A stretch of DNA of 64,000 nt from Pseudomonas monsensis (lineage in GTDB: Bacteria > Pseudomonadota > Gammaproteobacteria > Pseudomonadales > Pseudomonadaceae): contig NZ_CP077087.1 in the NCBI RefSeq assembly GCF_014268495.2, forward strand, positions 5,592,501 to 5,656,500. The letters run 5' to 3'. Made by a program: the position numbers and the translations under genes. Positions 28,503-40,751 of this stretch are shown one piece after another. Every line of letters begins with the position of its first letter. Positions within the stretch are counted from its first letter, which is position 1. The notes under the pieces were generated by a model, which worked only from the letters and a program-made list of their open reading frames with translations, was not told the origin of the DNA and searched no databases.

Positions 28503-28988
28503 ATGGAACGCATCTACATTGGCATGGGCAGCAACCTCGCTGACCCGGCCGAACAATTGCGCAGCGCCGTCGAGGCGTTGGGGCAATTGCCGCAGACCAC
28601 GCTTGCCGGCGTTTCCGCCTTCTATCAGAGTGACTCGCTGCTGCCGGGCCAACCGCGTTACACCAACGCGGTCGCGGCCCTCGACAGCACGCTTGCGCCG
28701 ATTGAACTGCTTGATGCGTTGCAAGCGATCGAGAACGATCAGGGTCGCGAACGCCTGGAACGCTGGGGACCGCGCACGCTGGATCTGGACATCCTGTTAT
28801 TCGGCGATCGACTGATCGACGAGCCGCGGCTCAAAGTCCCGCATTACCAGATTCAGGAACGCGCGTTCGTGCTCTATCCCCTCGCCGAACTGGCCCCTGA
28901 GAATCTGCGCCTGGCCGATGGCCGCACCCTCCCCGACCTGCTGGCAGCCTGCCCGTTCGTCGGCCTGGAACGCCTCCCCCACGCCTGA
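28503..28988 (+). CDS. folK: HPPK, 2-amino-4-hydroxy-6-hydroxymethyldihydropteridine pyrophosphokinase
   Basis: 161-aa folate-pathway kinase that transfers pyrophosphate from ATP to 6-hydroxymethyl-dihydropterin. It has YIGMGSNLADP at the N terminus, the HPPK signature in ERWGPRTLDLDILLFGD, and VPHYQIQERAFVLYPLAELAP. An in-frame extension overlaps pcnB; the ATG 4 bases after the pcnB stop is the sensible start. Confidence 0.96.
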   Translation: MERIYIGMGSNLADPAEQLRSAVEALGQLPQTTLAGVSAFYQSDSLLPGQPRYTNAVAALDSTLAPIELLDALQAIENDQGRERLERWGPRTLDLDILLFGDRLIDEPRLKVPHYQIQERAFVLYPLAELAPENLRLADGRTLPDLLAACPFVGLERLPHA

Positions 28989-29299
28989 CACAAATCCTTT
29001 GTAGGCCTTCGCCCTATCCAGATTGATTGTCGGACAAAAAACCCGCGAATCAGCCCCGCCGCGCCGCTGAATCGCATCAGTAACGCCGGTAACACTCCCC
29101 TCGTAACAATGCGGTAACACACACAATTGACTTCCGGTTGGCTCATCACGACTATAGGCGTCCCGCTGCCGCCAACCCGGCACATACGGGCGCAAGCCAG
29201 GCCTTATAAGCACGACAAAAGACCGTGCGCCTGAGTAGATGACGAATCACGCGCGTTACTCGCAGTAGTTTCCAGAGCGCCTGAACGAGGATTTTTTAC
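28989..29299 (+). promoter_or_regulatory. Upstream region of panB
   Basis: 311 bases without a gene. It holds four direct GTAAC copies (29080, 29089, 29103, 29114) followed by TTGACT (29128) and TATAGG (about 29154) at an awkward 20-base spacing. panB has a good GAGGA ribosome binding site. The GTAAC cluster resembles CbrB half-sites, but no inverted GTTAC partners are seen. Confidence 0.4.
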
Positions 29300-30100
29300 A
29301 TGCCAGCCATCACCCTGACCACGCTCCAGAGCCTCAAGCAGAAAGGTGAAAAGATCACCATGCTGACCTGCTATGACGCGACCTTCGCCCACGCCTGCAA
29401 CGAGGCCGGTGTCGAAGTGCTGCTGGTGGGCGACTCCCTCGGCATGGTTCTGCAGGGTCACGACAGCACTTTGCCCGTGACCACCGCAGAAATGGCCTAT
29501 CACACCGCCTGCGTCAAACGCGGCAACACCGACGCGCTGATTCTGGCCGACCTGCCCTTCATGGCCAACGCCACCGTCGAACAGACCCTGAACAACAGCG
29601 CCATGCTGATGCAGGCCGGCGCGCACATGGTCAAGGTCGAAGGTCAGTTGTGGCTGGCCGAGTCGATCCGCCTGCTGGCCGAACGCGGCGTGCCGGTTTG
29701 CGCGCACATGGGCCTGACCCCGCAAGCGGTCAACATTCTCGGCGGCTATAAAGTGCAGGGCCGCAACGAGAACCAGGCGCGGCAGATGCGTGCCGACGCG
29801 ATCTCGCTGGAACAGGCAGGTGCAGCGATGTTGCTGCTCGAATGCGTGCCAAGCGAACTGGCCGCCGAAATCAGCCAGGCGGTGAAAATCCCGGTCATCG
29901 GCATCGGTGCCGGTAACGCCACCGACGGCCAGGTTCTGGTGCTGCACGACATGCTCGGCCTGTCGATCACTGGCCGCGTGCCGAAGTTCGTGAAGAACTT
30001 CATGCACGGTCAGGACAGCATCCAGTCAGCCTTGAAGGCTTACGTTAACGAAGTCAAAGCTGTCACGTTCCCAGGCATCGAACACGGATTCTCTGCATGA
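29300..30100 (+). CDS. panB: 3-methyl-2-oxobutanoate hydroxymethyltransferase
   Basis: First committed step of pantothenate synthesis: adds a hydroxymethyl group from methylene-THF to 2-oxoisovalerate, itself a product of the valine pathway. 266 aa, TIM barrel, with metal-binding [13 protein letters not shown] and the family segments [19 protein letters not shown] and [14 protein letters not shown] precedes the ATG. It overlaps panC by four bases. Confidence 0.97.
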   Translation: MPAITLTTLQSLKQKGEKITMLTCYDATFAHACNEAGVEVLLVGDSLGMVLQGHDSTLPVTTAEMAYHTACVKRGNTDALILADLPFMANATVEQTLNNSAMLMQAGAHMVKVEGQLWLAESIRLLAERGVPVCAHMGLTPQAVNILGGYKVQGRNENQARQMRADAISLEQAGAAMLLLECVPSELAAEISQAVKIPVIGIGAGNATDGQVLVLHDMLGLSITGRVPKFVKNFMHGQDSIQSALKAYVNEVKAVTFPGIEHGFSA

Positions 30101-30957
30101 ACACCGTAAAAACCGTACGCGAACTGCGCGCTGCCGTGGCCCGCGCCCGCAGTGAAGGCAAGCGCATCGGCTTCGTGCCGACCATGGGCAACCTGCACAG
30201 CGGCCACGTCGCACTGATCACCAAAGCCACCCAACGCGTGGATTTCGTGGTCGCGAGCATCTTCGTCAACCCGCTGCAGTTCGGCGCTGGCGAAGACCTC
30301 GACAAATACCCGCGTACCCTCGCGGCGGATCAGGAAAAACTGCTCGAAGCCGGTTGCGACCTGCTGTTCGCCCCCACCGTTGAAGAGATGTACCCCGACG
30401 GCATGGCCGGGCAGACCCGGGTCAGCGTTCCGCAATTGTCCGAAGGCCTGTGCGGCGCCAGCCGTCCGGGGCACTTCGAAGGTGTGGCAACGGTGGTCAG
30501 CAAGCTGTTCAACATGGTCCAGCCGGATCTGGCGATTTTCGGCCAGAAGGATTACCAGCAACTGGCGGTGATCCGCGCCTTGGTGCATGACTTGAATATG
30601 CCGATCCAGATCATCGGCGAGCCGACCGTTCGCGCCGCTGACGGCCTGGCGCTGTCGTCGCGTAACGGTTTCCTCAGCGAAGAACAGCGCGCCGTGGCAC
30701 CGGCGGTCTATCGCGCCCTGAGCACGATGGCCGAGTCAATCAAACAGGGGGAGCGAGATTTCCCGGCGCTGATCAGCGCGCAGTTGAAACAGCTGGAAGC
30801 GGCTGGCCTGCGCCCGGACTACCTGGAAATCCGCCACGCCCTGAGTTTGCGTCCGGCCACGGCCGAAGACCGCGATCTGGTGATTCTGGTAGCGGCGTTC
30901 CTCGGCACCACACGGTTGATCGACAACCTGCACCTGAACCTCGATATCCCGGCCTGA
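30097..30957 (+). CDS. panC: Pantothenate synthetase
   Basis: Joins pantoate and beta-alanine using ATP. 286 aa; contains [16 protein letters not shown] (the class I HIGH-like motif), [26 protein letters not shown] and the KMSKS-like [11 protein letters not shown]. Coupled to panB by ATGA. A REP doublet separates it from panD. Confidence 0.97.
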   Translation: MNTVKTVRELRAAVARARSEGKRIGFVPTMGNLHSGHVALITKATQRVDFVVASIFVNPLQFGAGEDLDKYPRTLAADQEKLLEAGCDLLFAPTVEEMYPDGMAGQTRVSVPQLSEGLCGASRPGHFEGVATVVSKLFNMVQPDLAIFGQKDYQQLAVIRALVHDLNMPIQIIGEPTVRAADGLALSSRNGFLSEEQRAVAPAVYRALSTMAESIKQGERDFPALISAQLKQLEAAGLRPDYLEIRHALSLRPATAEDRDLVILVAAFLGTTRLIDNLHLNLDIPA

Positions 30958-30976
30958 AAAGCACCGCAATCCCCCC

Positions 30977-31067
30977 TGTAGGAGTGAGCCTGCTCGCGAT
31001 GAGGACCTGACATTCAGCATCACTGTTGAATGTCAGTCCGTTATCGCCAGCAAGCTCACTCCTGCAG
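30977..31067. repeat. REP doublet between panC and panD
   Basis: Inverted copies: GTAGGAGTGAGCCTGCTCGCG and, reversed, CGCCAGCAAGCTCACTCCTGC, with a spacer containing GACATTCAGCATCACTGTTGAATGTC that is itself nearly palindromic. Same family as 12403 and 20751. Confidence 0.88.
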
Positions 31068-31167
31068 TGTTTTCAGCGTCCTGAAAATTGCATTTCAAGC
31101 CATATTGCCGCCCCCAAAGCCTTCGGGCACACTGCCCGCCGTTCGACTCCAAGCCGGGAAATCCCTC

Positions 31168-31548
31168 ATGCACGCCATCATGCTCAAGGCCAAGCTGCAC
31201 CGCGCCGAAGTCACTCACGCGGTGCTCGATTACGAAGGCTCATGCGCCATTGATGGCGAATGGCTGGACTTGTCCGGCATCCGGGAATACGAGCAGATCC
31301 AGATTTACAACATCGACAACGGCGAGCGTTTCACCACCTACGCCATCCGTGGTGAAGAGGGTTCACGGATGATCTCGGTCAACGGCGCTGCCGCGCACAA
31401 GGCCAAGGTCGGCGACCGCGTGATAATTTGCGCATACGCGCACTACAGCGAAGCGGAACTGGTGCATTTCAAGCCGCGCATGCTCTACATGGCGCCGGGC
31501 AATGAACTGAGCCACACCAGCAACGCCATTCCGGTGCAGGTCGCCTGA
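31168..31548 (+). CDS. panD: Aspartate 1-decarboxylase (proenzyme)
   Basis: Pyruvoyl enzyme that makes beta-alanine for PanC. 126 aa, starting at [17 protein letters not shown], with self-cleavage expected between G24 and S25 in YEGSCAIDG to make the pyruvoyl group. Further family motifs are [16 protein letters not shown] and [15 protein letters not shown]. The long in-frame extension through the REP is not coding. It completes the pantothenate genes but has its own gap upstream. Confidence 0.96.
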   Translation: MHAIMLKAKLHRAEVTHAVLDYEGSCAIDGEWLDLSGIREYEQIQIYNIDNGERFTTYAIRGEEGSRMISVNGAAAHKAKVGDRVIICAYAHYSEAELVHFKPRMLYMAPGNELSHTSNAIPVQVA

Positions 31549-31772
31549 TCGGCACTGCACCGCTTCCGTTTGTCGGACGGTTTCTAACCCCGATGTTAAA
31601 AAAGTACCGGAAACAGGTCAGACAAAGTCAAGACAGATCGCGGCGTGAGGTTTACTGTATTCGCCCTGCGCCAATAAATCGTGTCGACGCAGTTTGACCC
31701 CGCGCCTCAACAGGGTGTGGCGGTCTGTTCAGTGTTCAAAAGGCCGTTCAAGTAAAAAGGAAAACCGCAGCG

Positions 31773-33437
31773 ATGGCGTACTACCGCACTCCTCATGACG
31801 TTACCGCTCTGCCCGCCTGGCAAGCGTTGAAAGACCACCGCCAAGCCATGCAGGATTTCAGCATGCGCGAAGCCTTCAACGCCGATCCGCAGCGTTTCAA
31901 CCAGTTCACCCTCAGCAGCTGCGGACTGTTTCTCGATTATTCGAAGAATTTGATCAACGCCGAGACCCGCAATCTGCTCGTGGGCCTGGCCAATGAAGTC
32001 GATCTGAAGGGCGCGATCAAAGCGCTGTTCGACGGCGAAATCGTCAACGCCTCCGAAGGCCGCCCCGCCCTGCACACCGCCCTGCGCCGCCCGGTGGGCG
32101 ACAAGCTGTCGGTCAACGGCGTCAACGTGATGCCGGAAGTGCACAAGGTGCTGAACCAGATCACCGATCTGGTCGGCCGCATCCACGATGGCCTGTGGCG
32201 TGGTTACACCGAGAAGCCGATCACCGACGTGGTCAACATCGGCATCGGTGGTTCGTTCCTCGGCCCCGAGCTGGTCTCCGAAGCGCTGTTGTCCTACGCG
32301 CAGAAAGGCGTGCGCTGCCACTACCTGGCGAACATCGACGGCAGTGAGTTCCACGAGCTGACGCAAAAGCTGCGCGCCGAAACCACGCTGTTCATCGTCT
32401 CGTCGAAATCCTTCAACACCCTCGAGACCCTGAAGAACGCCCAGGCCGCACGCGCCTGGTATCTGGCGCAGGGTGGTTCGGAAGCCGAGCTGTATCGTCA
32501 CTTCATCGCGGTATCGAGCAACAACGCCGCGGCGGTCGCGTTCGGCATCCGTGAAGAAAACATCTTCCCGATGTGGGACTGGGTCGGCGGGCGTTACTCG
32601 CTGTGGTCGGCCATCGGCTTACCGATCGCCCTGGCCATCGGCATGTCCAACTTCAAGGAACTGCTGTCCGGTGCCTACACCATGGACCAGCATTTCCAGA
32701 CCGCGCCGTTCGAACAGAACATGCCGGTGCTGCTGGCCTTGCTCGGCGTGTGGTACGGCAACTTCTGGGGCGCGCAGAGCCACGCGATCCTGCCGTACGA
32801 CCACTACCTGCGCAACATCACCAAGCACTTGCAACAGCTGGACATGGAGTCCAACGGCAAGAGCGTGCGTCAGGACGGCACCTCGGTCTCGACCGATACC
32901 GGTCCGGTGATCTGGGGCGGCGTCGGCTGCAACGGTCAGCACGCCTACCACCAGTTGCTGCACCAAGGCACCCAACTGATTCCGGCCGACTTCATTGTGC
33001 CGATCGTCAGCTTCAACCCGGTGTCCGACCACCATCAATGGCTGTACGCCAACTGCCTGTCGCAGAGCCAGGCGCTGATGCTCGGCAAGACCCTGCCGGA
33101 AGCCGAAGCCGAACTGCGCGACAAGGGCATGAGCGAAGAGCAGGTGCACAAGCTCGCACCGCACAAGGTGATCCCGGGCAACCGTCCGAGCAACACCCTC
33201 GTGGTCGAACGCATCAGCCCGCGTCGTCTCGGCGCGCTGGTCGCCATGTATGAGCACAAAGTGTTCGTGCAGAGCGTGGTCTGGGGCATCAACGCCTTCG
33301 ACCAGTGGGGTGTGGAACTGGGCAAGGAACTGGGCAAAGGCGTTTACAACCGTCTGGTCGGCAGCGATGAAACCACCGCTGACGACGCCTCCACCCAAGG
33401 CCTGATCAATTACTTCCGCGGTCGTCACCGCGGCTGA
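31773..33437 (+). CDS. pgi: Glucose-6-phosphate isomerase
   Basis: 554-aa enzyme interconverting glucose-6-P and fructose-6-P. Signatures include [55 protein letters not shown] and the C-terminal [18 protein letters not shown], which carries the catalytic lysine. Full length. It is preceded by 224 bases that contain no gene and followed by a REP doublet. Confidence 0.98.
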   Translation: MAYYRTPHDVTALPAWQALKDHRQAMQDFSMREAFNADPQRFNQFTLSSCGLFLDYSKNLINAETRNLLVGLANEVDLKGAIKALFDGEIVNASEGRPALHTALRRPVGDKLSVNGVNVMPEVHKVLNQITDLVGRIHDGLWRGYTEKPITDVVNIGIGGSFLGPELVSEALLSYAQKGVRCHYLANIDGSEFHELTQKLRAETTLFIVSSKSFNTLETLKNAQAARAWYLAQGGSEAELYRHFIAVSSNNAAAVAFGIREENIFPMWDWVGGRYSLWSAIGLPIALAIGMSNFKELLSGAYTMDQHFQTAPFEQNMPVLLALLGVWYGNFWGAQSHAILPYDHYLRNITKHLQQLDMESNGKSVRQDGTSVSTDTGPVIWGGVGCNGQHAYHQLLHQGTQLIPADFIVPIVSFNPVSDHHQWLYANCLSQSQALMLGKTLPEAEAELRDKGMSEEQVHKLAPHKVIPGNRPSNTLVVERISPRRLGALVAMYEHKVFVQSVVWGINAFDQWGVELGKELGKGVYNRLVGSDETTADDASTQGLINYFRGRHRG

Positions 33438-33464
33438 TCAAGGCCTTCGGGCCAACGCTGTTCC

Positions 33465-33556
33465 CTGTGGGAGCGAGCTTGCTCGCGAATGCAATCTGTC
33501 AGTCGACACCTTTGTTGGCTGGCGTGACGCCTTCGCGAGCAAGCTCGCTCCCACAG
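33465..33556. repeat. REP doublet between pgi and acs
   Basis: CTGTGGGAGCGAGCTTGCTC and the inverted GAGCAAGCTCGCTCCCACAG, about 50 bases apart. This is the GTGGGAGCGAGC variant, distinct from the GGAGTGAGCC units. Confidence 0.9.
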
Positions 33557-33658
33557 TTATTTTGGACCCCTTCAGCCATCAGATTCCTGATCCGGCTTGA
33601 ACCCTTGGCCCTCTCGGCGCATCTTTATTCCTGTGCACAACAAGAATAAGGAACCGTC

Positions 33659-35596
<1,938 letters not shown>

Positions 35597-35647
35597 CCTG
35601 CCAGGCGCGGTCAACCGGCCGCGCTCATCCTTGTGCACAGAGTGGTC

Positions 35648-36520
35648 ATGGAATTCATCCGCAGCCGTATCGAACACCAACTCATGAGCCTGACCGGCCT
35701 GTCTCTCGGTCAGCTCGACCTGGAAAACCCCAAGGGTGATCCCGGCCTGTTCGGCCCCGACTCAGTCAGCTGGCAGGTGCATGGCGACTTCAGCAGCATG
35801 CTGATTGGCGGCATCAGCGCGCTGTTGCTGCAAGCCTTGCATCCCCTGGCGCTGGCCGGCGTCTGGGATCACTCGAACTTTCGCCAGGACATGCTCGGAC
35901 GTTTGCGCCGAACCAGTCAGTTCGTGTCCGGCACCACGTTCGGCTCGCGTCGGGACGCCGACTGGCTGATCGAAAAAGTGCGCACCATCCACCTGCAGGT
36001 GGTCGGCACCGCGCCGGACGGCCGGCCCTACGCGGCGAGCGATCCGGACTTGCTGACGTGGGTGCACGTGGCGGAAGTCAGCAACTTCCTCGCCGCGCAT
36101 TTGCGTTACCGCAACCCGCAACTGTCGTGGGCCGATCAGGATCGTTATTACGCGGAAATCGCTGTGGTCGCCGAACGCCTTGGCGCCCGCGACGTACCGA
36201 AGTCCCGACAGGCCGTGGCCGATTACCTGCAAGGCATGCGCCCACAATTACTGTGCGACGAGCGCAGTCGTGAAGTGCTGCGCCTGCTGCTCGCGGCACC
36301 GGCCCCCAGCCTGTTGGCGCGGCCCTTTGGCGATCTGATGATGAAGGCCGGCATCGACCTGCTGCCGGACTGGGCCAGCGACATGCTCGACGTCCGCCAG
36401 AGTTCGGTGCAACGGCAACTGATTCGCGCCAGCGTCAGACGCAGCGCACCGATGCTGCGCTGGGCGATGCGCAATGGTTCAGTACAACGGGCACAGCGGC
36501 GCATGGGAATTCTGACCTGA
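35648..36520 (+). CDS. MpaB-like (DUF2236) oxygenase-family protein
   Basis: 290-aa protein of the latex-clearing-protein/MpaB/DUF2236 family, predicted all-helical and heme-binding. Conserved pieces: LLLQALHPLALAGVWDHSNF, a histidine-rich context in TWVHVAEVSNFLAAHLRY, and an RRTSQFVSGTTFG segment. I use the ATG of MEFIRSR, as the upstream GTG lacks support. Lcp members cleave polyisoprene and MpaB acts on mycophenolate intermediates; the substrate here is unknown. Confidence 0.8.
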   Translation: MEFIRSRIEHQLMSLTGLSLGQLDLENPKGDPGLFGPDSVSWQVHGDFSSMLIGGISALLLQALHPLALAGVWDHSNFRQDMLGRLRRTSQFVSGTTFGSRRDADWLIEKVRTIHLQVVGTAPDGRPYAASDPDLLTWVHVAEVSNFLAAHLRYRNPQLSWADQDRYYAEIAVVAERLGARDVPKSRQAVADYLQGMRPQLLCDERSREVLRLLLAAPAPSLLARPFGDLMMKAGIDLLPDWASDMLDVRQSSVQRQLIRASVRRSAPMLRWAMRNGSVQRAQRRMGILT

Positions 36521-36525
36521 TGCCC

Positions 36526-36579
36526 GGAGCTGCAAGCTGCAAGATTTGAGCTTGAGGCTTGAAGCTTGGAGCTTGAAGC
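36526..36579. repeat. Degenerate AGCTTGAAGC tandem repeat
   Basis: Repeats of the pattern GAGCTTGAGGCTTGAAGCTTGG run for about 54 bases in the 110-base gap after the MpaB-like gene. Units are about 7 bases (AGCTTGA, GGCTTGA, AGCTTGG, AGCTTGA) with an initial AGCTGCAAGCTGCAAG. Similar low-complexity arrays occur between genes in many Pseudomonas genomes. Confidence 0.75.
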
Positions 36580-36630
36580 CCAGTAACTGCTAAACTCCCG
36601 CGCCCCAATTCCCTCCAGCAAGGCGCCCGC

Positions 36631-37647
36631 ATGTCTTCCTTGAATCAGGCGCTGCGCGCCGCCCTCGACCAACGTCAAGACTTGCTCACTGAGCTGCATG
36701 GCCAGGGCACCGATTGCTATCGGCTGTTCCACGGCAGCCAGGAGGGCGCCGGCGGCTTGACCATCGACCGCTACGGCCCGCAACTGCTGGTGCAGAGCTT
36801 TCACCAGACGCTGGAACGTGACGACCTGCTGCAACTGCACGCCCTGGTCAACCAGGCCCTGGGCCTGGAAACCCTGCTGGTCTACAACGACCGCTCCCGG
36901 GGCAATTCGCGGATTGATCGCGAAGACCCGGTCTATCGTGCCGACGACGCCGCGCTGGCCGATCTGGTCGGCCACGAATGGGGCCTGAACTACCGTGTCC
37001 GCGGGCGGCATGCCGGGCAGGACCCGCTGCTGTTCCTCGACCTGCGCAACACCCGCGGCTGGGTCAAGGATCACGCCAGGGGCAAAAGCGTGCTCAACCT
37101 GTTCGCCTACACCTGCGGCGTTGGCCTGAGTGCCGCCGCCGGTGGCGCGCGTGAGGTGTGCAATCTGGATTTCGCCGAAGGCAATCTGGCGGTCGGCCGC
37201 GAAAACGGTCTGCTCAATCCGCAGTTGCCGCAGATGGAGTTCATCCAGTCCGACTACTTCCCGGCGATCCGCCAGCTCGCCGGTCTGCCGGTCAGCCAGC
37301 GACGCGGACAGAAACTGCCGAGCTACCAGCGCCTCGAACAGCGTCAGTACGATCTGGTGCTGCTCGATCCGCCGGCGTGGGCCAAGAGTGCGTTCGGCAC
37401 CGTCGACCTGCTGCGCGACTATCAGAGCCTGCTCAAGCCGGCCCTGTTGACCACCGCCGACAACGGCGTGCTGATCTGCTGCAACAACCTGGCGAAAGTC
37501 AGCATGGCCGACTGGCGCGAGCAAGTGCTGCGCTGTGCCGAGAAAGCCGGACGCCCGGTACGCGAATGGAGCGTCATGACCCCAGGCGCCGACTTCCCGT
37601 CAATGGACCAGCAACCGCCGCTGAAAACCCTGATCCTGCAGTTGTAA
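36631..37647 (+). CDS. Class I SAM-dependent (RlmI-like) methyltransferase
   Basis: 338-aa predicted RNA methyltransferase. The Rossmann core has motif I in NLFAYTCGVGLSAAAGG, motif II in CNLDFAEGNLAVGREN and the catalytic-type LLDPPAWAKS. The N-terminal part (TDCYRLFHGSQEGAGGLTIDRYG) resembles the RlmI/RlmK EEHEE domain, but the N-terminal PUA domain of RlmI is missing. The substrate, probably a 23S rRNA cytidine or guanosine, is inferred from the family only. Confidence 0.85.
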   Translation: MSSLNQALRAALDQRQDLLTELHGQGTDCYRLFHGSQEGAGGLTIDRYGPQLLVQSFHQTLERDDLLQLHALVNQALGLETLLVYNDRSRGNSRIDREDPVYRADDAALADLVGHEWGLNYRVRGRHAGQDPLLFLDLRNTRGWVKDHARGKSVLNLFAYTCGVGLSAAAGGAREVCNLDFAEGNLAVGRENGLLNPQLPQMEFIQSDYFPAIRQLAGLPVSQRRGQKLPSYQRLEQRQYDLVLLDPPAWAKSAFGTVDLLRDYQSLLKPALLTTADNGVLICCNNLAKVSMADWREQVLRCAEKAGRPVREWSVMTPGADFPSMDQQPPLKTLILQL

Positions 37648-37674
37648 CCCTTCCCTGCGGTTAACAACTGTCCA

Positions 37675-37698
37675 GTGAGGGAGCAGGCTCGCTCCCTT
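37675..37698. repeat. REP-like hairpin
   Basis: AGGGAGCAGGCTCGCTCCCT: the GGGAGC/GCTCCC arms of a REP unit reduced to a tight hairpin. It lies just after the methyltransferase gene and may end its transcript. Confidence 0.6.
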
Positions 37699-37802
37699 CA
37701 TGGGATTTAATCCTACAGAACAATCTGAACAATCCTGCGCCCTCGGATGTACTTCGGAACCGGAATCGCGTGCCATACTCCAAGGCACTCCGATTCAGAC
37801 AG

Positions 37803-40751
37803 ATGAAGCCGCACATGCCCAAAGGATTGATTCGCGCGATTGGCGCCTTGTTGACCGCTCTGGCCCTCTACAGCTTGCTGGGGTTTCTGATTTTGCCGGG
37901 CATCGCCCTGCGCGTGGCCAACCAGCAACTGGCCCACTACGCCACGCTGCCTGCGCATATCCAGCGCATCGAACTCAATCCGTTCAGCCTTGAAGTGACA
38001 GTGTGGGGCCTGGTCATCGGTGAGCCGGGCAAGGAACAGGTTGGTTTCGAGCGGCTCTACGCCAACCTGCAACTCGACAGCTTGTGGACCAAAGCGCTGC
38101 ACCTGGCCGACATCGAACTGGACAAACCCAAGACCGAAATCCTCTTCGCCAAAGACGGTCAGCTGAACCTGCTGGGCCTGTTCAAACTCCCCGCCAGCGA
38201 ACCGACCCCGGCCGACCCGAACGCCAAGCCGTTCCCGCTGCGCATCGACCGCATCCAGCTGGCCGGCGGCAATGTGCATTTCGAGGACGCCCGGCCGAGC
38301 GAGCCGATCGAGTTCCTCTACGACAAGCTCGACTTCGAACTGAAGAACCTCAGCACCCTGCCCGAAGACAATGCCGACATGACGCTCGTAGCGGTCGGCC
38401 CGGCGGGTGGGCAGATCGACTGGAAGGGCAACTTCAGCCTGATCCCGTTCACCTCCGAAGGGACACTGAAAATCACCGACGGCAAGATGAAAGCCTTCTG
38501 GCCCTATGTGCGTGACGCCGTGCCGCTGGTGCTCGAAGACGGTGTGCTCAGCCTCAGCACCACGTACAAACTCAATCTGTCGAAAGAAACCGAACTGCTG
38601 CTGAACGACGTAACAGTGAGCATTGCGCCGTTCGCGATCAAGGCACCGGACGGACGCCCGCTGGCAAGACTTGAACGCCTCGATGTCAGCGAAACCTCGA
38701 TCGACCTGGCCAGACAGCAAGTGGTGGTCGGCAAAATCCGCAGCAACAAACTGGAAACCTGGGCCGCGCTCGAAGCCGACGGTCAACTGGACTGGCAGAA
38801 ACTGTTCGCCAGCCAACCCTCCAGGCCAGCTGCCAAAGCGGCAGCGGAACCTGCCAATACCCCGGCAGCCGCCGACTCGCCGAAAGCAACGCCGGCACCG
38901 AGCAAGCCCTGGCAAGTGCTGCTCAAAGACGTGCAATTGCGTAACTACACGGTCCACCTCGCCGACCGTTCAGCAAAGCCGGCGGTGGCCCTGGATGTCA
39001 CGCCGCTGAATGTCGATCTGCAGGATTTCGACAGCCTCAACGGTTCGCCCTTCAAGCTCAAACTCGACAGCGGCCTGGGCAAACAAGGCAAGATCACGGC
39101 CGACGGCACCGTCAATCTCGCCCCGGTCACCGCGCAGCTCAATGTCAAAACCCAGGACATCGACCTGCGCGTCGCCCAGTCCTACATCAACCCATTCATT
39201 CGCCTCGAACTGCGCAGCGGCATGCTCGGCAGTGATCTGAAGGTCAACCTCAAGAGCACCGAGCCGCTGGCCCTCAGCGTGACCGGACGTGCGCAGATAG
39301 ATCAGTTGCACACCCTCGACACTCTGAAAACCCGCGACTTCCTCAAGTGGCAACAAGTGGTGGTCGAAGGCCTGAACTATCAACACGGCGACAGCCTGTC
39401 GATCGACAAGGTCAACCTGTTCCAGCCCTATGCGCGGTTCATGATCAACGACGATCGCACGACCAACATCGACGACCTGCTGATCCCGCAGCCCGCCGAC
39501 AGCGGGACGAAAGGCACCGCTGCCAAACCGGCCGGCAACGCCAAACCGCTGGGCATTCACATCGGCGGCATCGCCATCAATGACGGTTCAGCCAACTTCG
39601 CCGACTTCAGCCTGACGCCGAATTTCGCCACCGCGATTCAACAGCTCAATGGCCAGATCGGCACCATCGACAGTCGCCAGGCCAAACCGGCCAGCGTCGA
39701 CATCAAAGGCAAGGTCGACCGCTATGCACCGGTCACCATCAAAGGGGCGGTCAACCCGTTCGACCCGATGGCCAGCCTCGACATCGCCACCAGCTTCAAA
39801 CGGGTCGAGCTGACCACCCTGACGCCCTACTCCGGCAAGTTCGCCGGCTACCGCATCCGCAAGGGCCGGCTCAACCTCGACCTGCATTACCTGATCACCA
39901 AGGGCCAGCTCAAGGCCGAGAACAAAGTGGTGGTCGAACAGCTACAACTGGGTGAAAAAGTCGACAGTCCGGATGCCGTGAGCCTGCCGTTGAAACTGGC
40001 GATCGCCTTGCTCAAGGACGTCGATGGCAAGATTTCCATCGAACTGCCGGTGACCGGCGACCTGAACAATCCACAGTTCAGCGTGATGCCGATTGTCTGG
40101 CAGACCTTGCGCAACCTGATTGTCAAAGCCGCTGCGGCGCCGTTCAAGATGATTGGCGGGCTGATCAGCGGTGGCAGTTCCGAAGACCTCGGCACCGTGT
40201 CCTTCGCGCCGGGCTCCAGTGAACTGAGCAAGGATGCCGAAGCTGCACTGGACAAGTTGGCCAAGGCGCTCAAGGAACGCCCGGCCCTGCGCCTGGAAAT
40301 CGAAGGCACCGCCGCCAAAAGCAGCGACGGCCCGCTGCTTGCCGAGCAACGGCTGGAACGCGAATACCAGTACAACTACTACAAGATGCTCCAGCGCCGC
40401 GGCGACAAGGTGCCGGCTCAGGCGTCGCTCCTGCAAGTACCGGACGACGAGAAAGGTCCGTTGCTCGAAGGCATCTACCGCACGCGTCTGAAAACCCAGC
40501 CGCCCGCCGAATGGAAGGATCTGGGCAAGGAAGAACGCACGGCGAAGATGCGTGCAGGCTTGATCACGTTCTGGGGCGCAAGTGATGTACTGCTGCGTCA
40601 ACTAGGCCAGGACCGCGCCAGCAGTATCAAGGATTACCTCGTCGACAAAGGCCAACTGGCGGACGACCGCGTTTACTTCATCGACGCCAACCTGGGCGAA
40701 GCCGAAAGCGATGGCCGGGTCGTGACGCAAATGCACCTGGATGCCGAATGA
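37803..40751 (+). CDS. AsmA-like DUF748 membrane protein with OmpA-like end
   Basis: 982-aa envelope protein. One N-terminal membrane helix (about 9-35), a long beta-rich DUF748/AsmA-like region repeating LNLLGLFKLP / DIELDKPKTEI-type elements, an Ala/Pro linker (about 340-370), and a C-terminal OmpA-like peptidoglycan-binding-type part (VSFAPGSSELSKDAEAALDKLAKAL). AsmA-like proteins are linked to lipid transport between membranes. The start is uncertain: ATG at 37803 or the ATG four codons later, neither with a clear ribosome binding site. It overlaps the next gene by four bases. Confidence 0.85.
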   Translation: MKPHMPKGLIRAIGALLTALALYSLLGFLILPGIALRVANQQLAHYATLPAHIQRIELNPFSLEVTVWGLVIGEPGKEQVGFERLYANLQLDSLWTKALHLADIELDKPKTEILFAKDGQLNLLGLFKLPASEPTPADPNAKPFPLRIDRIQLAGGNVHFEDARPSEPIEFLYDKLDFELKNLSTLPEDNADMTLVAVGPAGGQIDWKGNFSLIPFTSEGTLKITDGKMKAFWPYVRDAVPLVLEDGVLSLSTTYKLNLSKETELLLNDVTVSIAPFAIKAPDGRPLARLERLDVSETSIDLARQQVVVGKIRSNKLETWAALEADGQLDWQKLFASQPSRPAAKAAAEPANTPAAADSPKATPAPSKPWQVLLKDVQLRNYTVHLADRSAKPAVALDVTPLNVDLQDFDSLNGSPFKLKLDSGLGKQGKITADGTVNLAPVTAQLNVKTQDIDLRVAQSYINPFIRLELRSGMLGSDLKVNLKSTEPLALSVTGRAQIDQLHTLDTLKTRDFLKWQQVVVEGLNYQHGDSLSIDKVNLFQPYARFMINDDRTTNIDDLLIPQPADSGTKGTAAKPAGNAKPLGIHIGGIAINDGSANFADFSLTPNFATAIQQLNGQIGTIDSRQAKPASVDIKGKVDRYAPVTIKGAVNPFDPMASLDIATSFKRVELTTLTPYSGKFAGYRIRKGRLNLDLHYLITKGQLKAENKVVVEQLQLGEKVDSPDAVSLPLKLAIALLKDVDGKISIELPVTGDLNNPQFSVMPIVWQTLRNLIVKAAAAPFKMIGGLISGGSSEDLGTVSFAPGSSELSKDAEAALDKLAKALKERPALRLEIEGTAAKSSDGPLLAEQRLEREYQYNYYKMLQRRGDKVPAQASLLQVPDDEKGPLLEGIYRTRLKTQPPAEWKDLGKEERTAKMRAGLITFWGASDVLLRQLGQDRASSIKDYLVDKGQLADDRVYFIDANLGEAESDGRVVTQMHLDAE

